Source: Cyrtodaria siliqua (Eukaryota > Mollusca > Bivalvia > Adapedonta > Hiatellidae). From it: a DNA stretch of 64,000 nt. The notes beneath the pieces are model-generated. The model searched no databases. It worked only from the letters and a program-made list of their open reading frames with translations, and was not told the DNA's origin. The translations under genes were made by a program, and so were the position numbers. This document shows, piece after piece, positions 30,056 through 39,387 of the stretch (position 1 is the stretch's first letter; every line of letters begins with the position of its first letter). The stretch lies in the NCBI GenBank assembly GCA_037043455.1, contig JAWPHD010008248.1, positions 1 to 64,000 on the forward strand, written 5' to 3'.

Positions 30056-32613
30056 CAAGAGGCCCAAGAGGGCCTGTGGACGCTCTACTGGCTCAAAATA
30101 AAGTTTATGTATAAGGGGCCATAAGAACATGACAATGACAGGTGCAACTAGGCTTAGTACTGATCATTCTCGCCAAGATTCGCTGAAATCCGGCAAAGAA
30201 TCCAGAAGAGACTAATCTGGACAAAGCTTGTGTATTAAAACATTTAAAGGGTCACAACTCTGCCAAAAAGCATTCATCCGAAATATGGCAATGATCTGCA
30301 CAACTAGGTTTAATACTGATCATCCTTGTCAAGTTTCGTCTTTATCCAGCCAGGGGTTCAGGAGAACTAGCCCGGAAAAAATTGTGGTATCAAAATCCTT
30401 TAAAGGGCTATAACTTTGCCAAATATCTGTAAACCGGAACGTGACGATGATATGCACACTAGCCTTGGTGCTGATCATCCCTGCAAAGTTTCATTGAAAT
30501 CTGGCAAGGGGTTCAGGAAAAGTAGATCAGACAAAGTTTGTGTATTAAAACCTTTAAAGGGTCATAATTCTGCCAAAAAAATCATTTAGCCAGAATACGG
30601 CAATGATTTGCACAACTAGCATGGCATTGATCATCCCTAAAAAGCTTCGTTTAAATCCGGCCAGGGGTTCAGGAGAACTAGTCAGAACAAAGTTGTGTAT
30701 TAAACCTTTAAAGGGCCATAACTCAGCCAAAAATCATTAAACCGGAACACGGCGATGATTTGCACAACTAGACATAGAATCGATCATCTCTAAAAAGTTT
30801 CGTTTAATCCGGCCAGGGGTTCAGGAGAACTAGTCAGAACAAAGTTTGTGTATTAAAACCTTTAAAGGGCTATAACTCTGCCAAAATCATTCAACTGGAA
30901 CACAGTGACTATGTACAACTAGGCTTGGTACTGATCATCCCTGCATAGTTTCAATGAAATCCGGCCAAATGAAGGCCCTTTCGTCTTGATGAGGCCAAGA
31001 TATAGCACATTTCAGAAAATCAAGTGCCATGACTCCGATGTTAATGGTCCAATCTGGATGATTTTCGAACTTGTCCAAGCTTTCATTGATATTAACAATC
31101 TGGTAAAGTTTCTTAAAGATCGGATGAAAGATGAGCGCCCTATCGTCTTAACGAGGCAAAATATAGGATTTTTAACTAAATCAAGGGCCATAACTCCACT
31201 GTTACTAGTCCGATCTGGCTGGTTTTCGAACTTGACCGAGCTTTCATTGCTATTAACAATCTAGTAAAGTTTCATAAAGATCACATGAAAGATGAAGGCC
31301 CTATCATCTTGAGGCAAAATATAGCATTTTTAACTAAATCAAGGGCCACAACTCATCTGTTACTGGTCCGATCTAGCTGGTTTTCGAAACTTTCTGAGCT
31401 GTCATTTATATAAACAATCAGGTAAAGTTTTGTAAAGATCAGATGAAAGATGAAGGCTCTATCAAATTAACGAGGCAAAATATAGCATCTTTAACTAAAT
31501 CAAGGGCCATAACTCCGTTGTTACTGGTCCGATCTGGCTGGTCTTCACAATTATCCGAGCTTTCATTTATATAAACAATCTGGTTAAGTTTGGTAAAGAT
31601 CGAATGAAAGATAAAGGCCCTGCCGTCTTAACAAGTCAAAATATATCATTTTAACTAAATCAAGGGCAATAACTCTGCTGTTAATGGTCCGATCTAGCTG
31701 GTTTTCGAACTTGCCCGAGCTTTCATTGATATTAACAATCTGTGCAAGTTTGGTAAAGATCAAATAATAAATGAAGGTGCTAGAGTGTTCACAAGGCTTA
31801 ATATGGCATTTTTCAGCAAAACAAGGGCCATAACTCCGGTGAAATTATTTTGATCTTACTGGTTTTCGACCGAGCTTTCATTCATATAAAAACACTGGCA
31901 AAGTTAAGTAAAGGTCCAATTAATATTGAAGGCCCTAGAGTGTTCACAAGGCAGAAAATAGCATTTTTCAGAAAAAACAAGGGCCATAACTCCGGTGTAA
32001 CTGATCCGATTTCGCTGGTTTTCGAACTTGTTTGAGCTTTCATTGTTATTAACAATTTGTGCAAGTTTGGTAAAGATTAAATAATAAATGAATGTGCTAA
32101 AGTGTTCACAAGGCAGAAAATGGCATTTTTCAGAAAAAAACAAGGGCCATAACTCTGGTGTTACTGACCCAATTGAGCTGATATTCAAACTTGTCCGAGC
32201 TATCATTAGTATTAGCAATCTGTGCAAGTTTGGTAACGATCAAATAATAAATGAAGGTGTTAGAGCGTTCACAAGGCAGAAAATAGCAATTTTCGGGGAA
32301 AAACAAGGGCCATAACTACGGTGTTACTGATCCGATTCGGCTGTTTTTCGAACTTGTCCAAGCTTTCATTGATATTAACAATCTGTGCAAGTGTGGTAAA
32401 GCTCAAATAATAAATGAAGGTCCTAGAGTGTTCACAAGGCTTAATATGGCATTTTTCAGCAAAACAAGGGCCATAACTCCGGTGAAATTTATCCGATCCG
32501 GCTGGTTTTCAAACTTGTCCGAGCTTTCATTGATATAAAGACACTGACAAAGTTTTGTAAAGATTCGATTAATAATGACGGCCCTAGAGTGTTCACAAGG
32601 CCAGTAGAGCTAA
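30056..32613 (+). mobile_element. Helitron-like non-autonomous element inserted in satellite
   Basis: The 5' end CAAGAGGCCCAAGAGGGCC follows satellite ...CTAAA directly. The 3' end CCAGTAGAGCTAA is followed by satellite TAATGTACCC. Joining the two flanks restores CTAAATAATG exactly, with no target-site duplication or loss. A GCTCTACTGGC motif near the 5' end is the inverse of GCCAGTAGAGC at the 3' end (subterminal inverted repeats). The interior holds two tandem series: about 115-180-bp units with CTTTAAAGGGCCATAACTC (30056-30960), then units of about 155-163 bp with GTTCACAAGGC at 31787, 31942, 32104, 32267, 32430 and 32591. No transposase or helicase is encoded. Subterminal inverted repeats, a tandem core and no duplication match the known Helentron-associated elements, a group to which bivalve Pearl-type repeats have been compared. 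The family assignment is inference. Confidence 0.72.
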
Positions 32614-32934
32614 TAATGTACCCACCAGATAACAAGGACCATACTTGATACAATCTAAATAATGTACCCACCAGATAATAAGGACCATACTCGATACAAT
32701 CTAAATAATGTTCCCATCAGATAACAAGGACCATACTCGAAACAATCTAAATAATGTACACATCAGATAACAAGGACCCTACTCAATACAATCTAAATAA
32801 TGTACCCATCAGATAACAAGGACCCTACTAATACAATCTAAATAATGTACCCGTCAGATAACAAGGACCACACTCGATACAATCTAAATAATGTACCCAT
32901 CAGATAACAAGGACCCTACTCAATACAAGCTAAA
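32614..32934. repeat. 46-bp satellite remnant between two insertions
   Basis: About seven monomers of the edge type (CCCATCAGATAAC, CTCGAAACAA) continue in the same orientation and phase as the array left of the element at 30056. One monomer has CCCGTCAG. This confirms that the element interrupted a continuous array. Confidence 0.92.
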
Positions 32935-35159
32935 CTAGAAATTGTTATTGTCCATGGGACAAAAACGTATGGCTCCCCCACTCGCCCGAACAGACATAAT
33001 TGACGACTCTAGGTCCAACTGTTCTTTATTGATCTGAGATCGTTTTGATATTCAATATCCCTGTGACTGTATCTACTATCTGTATCAGTAAGGCCACATA
33101 AAAAAATATGTGTGGTTCAAGGAACCCGACCGACCCTATTTTTTTAAAGGGCCGACCCTAAAACTTCTTATGCAAAAATCAAAAAAAAAAAAAAAAAAAA
33201 AGAATTAAACAAAAAATTAAAATTAAAAAATATTTAAAAAAAAAAAAAAATTAAAAAAAAAAAAATCAAAAAATATCTAAATTAAAAAAAATCAAAAATC
33301 AATAGGGGTCATCTACTGGTCATGACCAACCATCCTTCCAAGTTTGAGGACCCTAGGTCCAACCATTCTCTAGTTATTGATCGGACATAGTTTCACCGCA
33401 ACCTTGACCTTTGACCTAGTGACCCCAAAATCAATAGGGTCATCTACTGGTCATGACCAACCATCCTTCCAAGTTTGAGGACCCTAGGTCCAACCATTCT
33501 CTAGTTATTGATTGGACATCGTTTCACCGCAACCTTGACCTTTGACCCCAAAATCAATAGGGTCATCTACTTGTCATGACCAACCATCCTTCCAAGTTTG
33601 AGGACCCTAGGTCCAACCGTTCTCTAGTTATTGATCGGACATCGTATTAATAGTCAAGGTCACTACGACCTTGACCTTTGACCTAGTGACCCCTCTACTT
33701 GTCATGACTAACCGTCGTTCCAAGTTTGAGGACCCTAGGTCCAACCGTTCTTTAGATACTGATCGGACATCGTTTTGATAGTCAAGGTCACCGCGACCTT
33801 GACCTTTGACCTAGTGACCCCAAAATAAATAGGGGTCATCTACTTGTCATGACCAACCATCCTTCCAAGTTTGAGGACCGTAGGTCCAACCATTCTCTAG
33901 TTATTGATCGGACATCGTTTGTGACACAGACAGACCTACGGCCTTGACCTAGTGACCCCAAAATCAATAGGGGTCATCTACTTGTCATGACCAACCATCC
34001 TTCCAAGTTTGAGGACCGTAGGTCCAACCATTCCCTAGTTATTGATCGGACATCGTTTTGATAGTCAATGTCACCGCAACCTTGACCTTTGACCTAGTGA
34101 CCCCAAAATCAATAGGGGTCATCTACTTGTCATGACCAACCATCCTTCCAAGTTTGAGGACCCTAGGTCCAACCATTCTCTAGTTATTGATCGGACATCG
34201 TTTTGATAGTCAATGTCACCGCAACATTGACCTTTGACCTAGTGACCCCAAAATCAATAGGGGTCATCTACTTGTCATGACCAACCATCCTTCCAAGTTT
34301 CAGGACCCTAGGTCCAACCATTCTCTAGTTATTGATCGGACATCGTTTTGATAGTCAATGTCACCGCAACATTGACCTTTGACCTAGTGACCCCAAAATC
34401 AATAGGGGTCATCTACTTGTCATGACCAACCATCCTTCCAAGTTTGAGGACCCTAGGTACAACCATTCTCTAGTTATTGATCGGACATCGTTTTGATAGT
34501 CAATGTCACCGCAACATTGACCTTTGACCTAGTGACCCCAAAATCAATAGGGGTCATCTACTTGTCATGACCAACCATCCTTCCAAGTTTGAGGACCCTA
34601 GGTGCAACCATTCTCTAGTTATCGATCGGACATCGTTTTGATAGTCAATGTCACCGCAACATTGACCTTTGACCTAGTGACCCCTAAATCAATAGGGGTC
34701 ATCTACTTGTCATGACCAACCATCCTTCCAAGTTTGAGGACCCTAGGTCCAACCATTCTCTAGTTATTGATCGGACATCGTTTTGATAGTCAATGTCACC
34801 GCAACATTGACCTTTGACCTAGTGACCCCAAAATCAATAGGGGTCATCTACTTGTCATGACCAACCATCCTTCCAAGTTTGAGAACCCTAGGTCCAACCA
34901 TTCTCTAGTTATTGATCGGACATCGTTTTGATAGTCAATGTCACTGAACATTGACCTTTGACCTAGTGACCCCAAAATCAATAGGGGTCATCTACTTGTC
35001 ATGACCAACCATCCTTCCAAGTTTAAGGACCCTAGGTCCAACCATTCTCTAGTTATTGATCGGACATCGTTTGTGACACAGACAGACTTTCAGACAGACA
35101 GACAGAAAGCACAAAAACAATATGGCTCCCCTACCACACTTTGTGTGGGGGAGCCATAA
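32935..35159 (+). mobile_element. Second Helitron-like element in the same satellite site
   Basis: It starts CTAGAAATTGTTATTGTCC after satellite ...GCTAAA and ends GTGTGGGGGAGCCATAA before satellite TAATGCACCC. Removing it restores CTAAATAATG with no duplication. ATGGCTCCCCCAC near the 5' end (about 32970) is the inverse of GTGTGGGGGAGCCAT at the 3' end. The last 40 bp also fold into a hairpin: GGCTCCCCTACCACAC, loop TTT, GTGTGGGGGAGCC. Just before the hairpin is a short (CAGA)n tract. An A-rich stretch (33180-33300) follows the 5' region, then a 145-bp tandem array. No coding capacity is visible. It is a different family from the element at 30056 but has the same architecture. Confidence 0.72.
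33303..35065 (+). repeat. 145-bp tandem array with TGACCTTTGACCT in each unit
   Basis: This is the core of the element at 32935. Successive AATAGGGGTCATCTAC motifs lie at 33966, 34111, 34256, 34401, 34546, 34691 and 34836, exactly 145 bp apart, with a 144-bp step to 34980. Earlier units (33303-33960) are shorter or longer through indels. Each unit reads CTTGACCTTTGACCTAGTGA, then GGGTCATCTACTTGTCATGA, then CCAAGTTTGAGGACCCTAGG. The motif TGACCTTTGACCT is a direct repeat of TGACCT spaced by one base. Confidence 0.92.
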
Positions 35160-35338
35160 TAATGCACCCACCAGATAACATTAGGACCATACTCGATACA
35201 ATCTAAATAATGTACCCATCAGATAACAAGGACCATACTCGATACAAGCTTAATAGTGTACCCACCAGATAACAAGGAACCTACTCAATACAAGCCAGAT
35301 AATGTACCCACCAGATAACAAGGACCATACTCAATACA
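35160..35338. repeat. Terminal 46-bp satellite remnant
   Basis: About four degenerate monomers (TAATGCACCCACCAG, GATAACATTAGGACC with a 2-base insertion, CAAGCTTAATAGTG, CAAGCCAGATAATG). The satellite ends at CTCAATACA and abuts CCGGGGGTAAACCCGG. This is the right boundary of the array. Confidence 0.9.
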
Positions 35339-36240
35339 CCGGGGGTAAACCCGGTATCAACGCCAATTGATTCTCGACGAAAACCAGTTAAGAAAAGTCA
35401 ATACTGCCTGTATCATACTGCCTGCATCACAATACTGCCTGTATCAATACGTATATACAGATACTCAGCTGTGTACCAATATTTTGACAAGAAAAACAAA
35501 TAATGCATTTCAAAGCAATTTGAATAATTTGTTAGTATTACAATCGACCTTGCCAAATATATATATATACACCAGCATCTTTGCATTATATATACACAAA
35601 CATCTTTGTGGTTTACTTATATTGCCTATTAATGCTGCCCTGTTAGTTAGAGAATAGTTTATGGCGGGGATTTCTCTATTCCCGTTTTATTGGGATGACC
35701 GTAGGGTAAGTGTGAGGTTTGGTGCACCCTAGAACCTGGTTTAAACTGCCAGCAGCCTTTTTTGCCACTGACCGTTCCAAGGAGGTAACACTATTATCAA
35801 CCCTTTTGTGTTTGTGATGTCTAATTTGGCATTTTGTTCATCTTTAAAGTTGTTCTGTGTTTCTGTGTGTGTTTGTGGTTGACTGTCGTCCATGAATGCT
35901 AATTTTCCTGTTCGATTTTTATATCCATATATGCGTACGACAAAACATTGTCTAGCTACGCACCTGATTATGTTGTTATTCGGCATAACAATGCCATTGT
36001 ATAAATCTGTCATGGTGTCCTGATGATTGCAATTCTAATGTCACGGTTTCTCCCTTACAGTGTCACGCATTTTCTATGACAAGGGCTGATTATTGGAGAG
36101 AATCGTAGATACCAGTAGGTTTGAGAGTGTGCATAAAGGAAGTAGATGTTAGTACATCTATGGAAGATGAAAGTGATGAGTCCACCTTAAAGGGACACAC
36201 GGCAATCAAGTTTAGACAAGCTTAGTTTTTTTACATAAAA
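35339..36240. other. Non-satellite spacer with a dispersed-repeat terminus
   Basis: It begins with a small palindrome, CCGGGGGTAAACCCGG, then GGTATCAACGCC. This 45-bp stretch recurs inverted and diverged at 42264-42307. The rest (TA-rich, with short TATATA tracts near 35565) shows no recognisable coding sequence. A 96-codon open frame at 35367-35657 has no domain I recognise and is not called as a gene. Confidence 0.6.
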
Positions 36241-36534
36241 CAAGAGGCCCTTGTAGACGCTCTACTGGCTAATATGGCTCTTATAACATCAATGAAGCGA
36301 GTGACTATCGTCTTAAAGAGGCAGAATATAGCATTTTTAACTAAATCAAGAGCCATAACTCCGCCATTACTGGTCCGATCTGGCTGGTTTTCGAACTTGG
36401 CCAGTAGAGATAATAAAAAAAAAAATTAAAATAAAAACTTTACCGAGCTGTTATTGACATTAACAATCTGTAAAGTTTGGTAAAGATCGAATGAAAAAAA
36501 TATGGCGAGAGTGTACACAAGGTTTTTCAAGTAT

Positions 36535-37240
36535 TTGACCAAGTGACCTAGTTTTTGACCCCATGGGACCCATTTTCGAACTTGACCAAAATATAATTAA
36601 GACAACATTTCGACAAAGTTTCATCAAGATCGGGTCAGAAATATGGCCTCTAGAGTGTACACAAGGTTTTTCAAGTATTTGACCTAGTGACCTAGTTTTT
36701 GACCCTGTGTGACCCATTTTCGAACTTTAGCAAGCTATAATTGAGACAAATATTCTGACAAAATTGCATCAAGATCGGGTCAAAAATATGGCCTCTAGAG
36801 TGTACACACGGTTTTTCCAAAGTTTGACCTAGTGACCTAGTTTTTAATACCATGTGACCTATTTTTGAACTTGACCAAGATATAATTAAGACAAACATTT
36901 TGACAAAGTTTCATCAAGCTCGGGTCAAAAATATGGCCTCTAGAGTGTACACAAGGTTTTTCCAATATTTGACCTAGTGACCTAGTTTTTAACTTCATGT
37001 GACCCATTTCCAAACTTGATCAAGATATAATTAAGATAAACAATTTGACAAAGTTTCATCAAGATTAAGTAAGAAATATGACCTCTAGAGTGTACACAAG
37101 TTTTTTCAAGTATTTGACCTAGTGACCTAGTTTTTGAACCCACATGACCCATTTTTGAACTTGACCGAGATTTCATTGAGACAAACATTCTGACAAAGTT
37201 TCATGATGATTGCATCAGAAATGTGGCCTCTAGAGTGTAC
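36535..37240 (+). repeat. 145-bp tandem core of the CAAGAGG element
   Basis: There are five units spaced 144, 145, 145 and 145 bp. Each holds TTTGACCTAGTGACCTAG, a CATTTTCGAACTTGACCAA-like stretch, GACAAAGTTTCATCAAGATC and GGCCTCTAGAGTGTACACAAGG. The sequence is unrelated to the 145-bp units at 33303-35065 apart from GACCTAGTGACC, yet the period is the same. Confidence 0.88.
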
Positions 37241-37253
37241 ACAAGAAAAGTTA

Positions 37254-37295
37254 ACGGACGACGGACGGACGGACGACGGACGACAGAAGACGGAC
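37254..37295 (+). repeat. GACG-type microsatellite
   Basis: An imperfect GGACGGACGGACGACGGACGA tract sits just upstream of the 3' hairpin of the element at 36241. The element ending at 41731 has a similar (GACA/GACG) tract in the same place. Confidence 0.85.
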
Positions 37296-37342
37296 AACAC
37301 ACCATCCCATAAGCTCTGCTGGCCCTTGGCCAGTAGAGCTAA

Positions 37343-38226
37343 AAAGCACTTGTTTAATCATTAATATTAATTATAAGGCAAATTGTTGATACTAACTGTT
37401 GATTATAATTCATCAGTAATATATTCAAACCCATGGTAGAATAACGAAGAAAAGTTGAACAATCAAAATTGTATTTAAATATATGCAGGTAGGTTTAAAG
37501 TCAAAATGATACTGGATTAATAAATCGAAAGGTTAATTTTAATGCTCATCCCGGGGCTAGAGGTAGCTAGCATTTTTCACTACCGTTCATGAACACTCTC
37601 AATCAAACTGCAATATTTTTTGTATTTATCGTGTTCAGCGATTTCAAAATGTCTCATTTCATGCTCTTTCTCCCTTTAACTATTACACCAGTGAATACAA
37701 ACTTGTAGTATGTTGGTTACACTACAATAGCATACATATGGAATATTTTATTTTTTTTATATATGATGGGTATGACGGATATATGACGATTAAGTAGCGT
37801 CACAATAGTCTTTGATACTAGCCTACACAAGCCGCATGAATTAAAAGTATGGAAAGCCTATTAGAATTGGCGATATCAACAAATGGTGTTTACAAAGGCA
37901 ATACGACACCACATATTGATGGATGTGTTCATAGTTTTAACTTGTTCTCCTACTGAACAGTAGGCAGCTAAGTGGACGCACGTAGACTCAATAAGTTGGT
38001 ATGAATCACACTATGTATCGTTTCCATGTATGTTAAATGGAATAGTTTTACCATTAATCCCGTAATTTGATTCAACTGTTTATATTATTGTTTTTTCCTG
38101 TCCCTTTGGCTTTCGATACATTGTCTAACCGCTTATGTACATGATGAAAACCACAGAGAATAATGTTTGCATCTGCTAGTTGGACCCTAAAAGAGGAAAA
38201 TCGTCATTAAGTAACCGTTACATTGA
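37343..38226. other. AT-rich spacer, nothing recognised
   Basis: AT-rich, apparently single-copy sequence without a convincing open frame, RNA gene or repeat. It contains scattered short A/T runs only. Confidence 0.6.
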
Positions 38227-38310
38227 CAAGAGCTGTCGGAGAACAGCGCAGCTCGACTATTCGATTTTTCAGAGAATAATAAATTATATAGCTAGTATAT
38301 ACCATCAGAA
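38227..38310 (+). mobile_element. 5' end of a CAAGAG-type element (fragment)
   Basis: CAAGAGCTGTCGGAGAACAG is followed by CGCAGCTC and matches the element at 57875, which starts CAAGAGCCGTCGCATAACAG and also continues CGCAGCTC. The preceding base is A, as in the other copies. I could not find a matching 3' end nearby, so this is probably truncated. Confidence 0.55.
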
Positions 38311-38812
38311 AACAATGTGGGGTGGGGTTGGGGGATGGGGCTTGTATAGAAACTCGGGCCGATATAAAATTATGTGAAATTTTATTATTTTTATCTGTTT
38401 TAATCCCAAATTGCTGTCATTTTAAAGAAATTTGTGGTCGAAAGCCAACTCGGGAAGGGAGCTGATATCTGCCAATTTTTATTGTGGCCTCATTTAATTT
38501 TTTTATTGATATTTCATCTGTGTATCTGAATAGTTTTATATGTAAATGATTGCCTTCAAATTAAAATATTAATATCCAAATAATGGAAGATAAAATGAAA
38601 AATATTCCCCTCCCCATGTGAGGAAGAGCCCATGTGAGGGGAGCCCATAAACCAATGGGGGGAGTGGGGAGGGGGTGCAGGGTGGTTGCGCATCCAACAT
38701 AGCTATATACATGTATGTGAAAAAAAAAATACAAAAGAAATACAAAAAAAAGAGTTTCAAGTGTGTGTGTGTTTGTGTGCGTGGGTGCGTGTTTGCGTTG
38801 TCACGCCTACTA
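38311..38812. other. Spacer with G-rich, A-rich and GT-rich tracts
   Basis: It holds short G-rich stretches (38320-38342, 38655-38680), an A-rich stretch (38718-38755) and the start of a GTGTGTGT tract (38760-38800). Overlapping open frames on both strands here come from these simple repeats. No gene is supported. Confidence 0.6.
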
Positions 38813-38943
38813 GAGTTTGCGTTGTCACGCCTACTAGACTCCGCAACCGCCTCCAAAAAGACGTCATAATATGACGTTTCAGAGACACGTCCGATGCGGT
38901 TGCGGAGAGTAAATTGAAGCAGCAACGGTAAGTGTGAATTCTT
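38813..38943 (+). repeat. Extra direct copy of the inverted-duplication flank
   Basis: CACGCCTACTAGACTCCGC through GCAACGGTAAGTGTGAATTC is about 85-90 percent identical to 39383-39500 and to the reverse complement of 39936-40045. It carries its own 12-bp inverted repeat (CTCCGCAACCGC and GCGGTTGCGGAG) enclosing ACGTCATAATATGACGT. It therefore gives three copies (two direct, one inverted) of one segment. Confidence 0.82.
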
Positions 38944-39340
38944 AGATTTTCAAAATACAAGTTTGTAGCGACTACTTCTTGAAAACTATAAGTGATATTG
39001 ACATGGGACTTTTTCTAAAATGATCAATATGACATGATGTTGATCCTTGTCAAAAATTATTTTGATTTGAATTTTAACATGGCCGCCAGTGGCCATCTTT
39101 GTTTATATAGAGTTATATAATGAAAACTTGTAGCGACTACTCTTCTGAAACTACTTGACGGATTTTCATGAAACTTCACAGAAATGCTGATCTAGCTATT
39201 AAAAACCTATCACAGAGCTTCAAGGTCATTGACCTCTTGTTATTTTTATTTTTTTACATATTTCTGTGTTGTTTTGGTCAATTCTTACACATAGCTATAT
39301 GTTTTGGTCAATTCTTACACACAGCCCCTCCCACCCACCC

Positions 39341-39387
<47 letters not shown>

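Larger units (their letters stand above)
36241..37342 (+). mobile_element. Complete 1.1-kb CAAGAGG element with 3' hairpin
   Basis: The 5' end CAAGAGGCCCTTGTAGACGC is followed by GCTCTACTGGC. The 3' end carries the inverse GCCAGTAGAGC inside a hairpin (GCTCTGCTGGCC, CTT, GGCCAGTAGAGC), then TAA. The interior first resembles the element at 30056 (ATATAGCATTTTTAACTAAA, GGTCCGATCTGGCTGG). An internal partial 3' end (GGCCAGTAGAGATAA, 36400) suggests nesting or a chimeric origin. Next comes a 145-bp tandem core (GTGACCTAG at 36543, 36687, 36832, 36977 and 37122) and a (GACG)n tract (37254-37290). The left flank ends in A, as in all related copies here. It has no coding capacity. Confidence 0.75.

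Noticed and set aside
31850..32315. Overlapping plus and minus frames with KNKGHNSGVTDPI / SIGSVTPELWPLFF
   Set aside because: They are repeats of the roughly 160-bp core of the 30056 element and lack any protein-level signal.
30056..32613. TAA target-site duplication typical of Harbinger-type elements
   Set aside because: Reading TAA as a duplication leaves one satellite A unaccounted for, whereas the duplication-free reading restores the satellite exactly. Kept only as a caveat.
36460..37188. Minus-strand frames sharing KTRSLGQILEKPCVHSRGH
   Set aside because: The repeating peptide is the 145-bp tandem core of the 36241 element read in frame. It is not a protein family.
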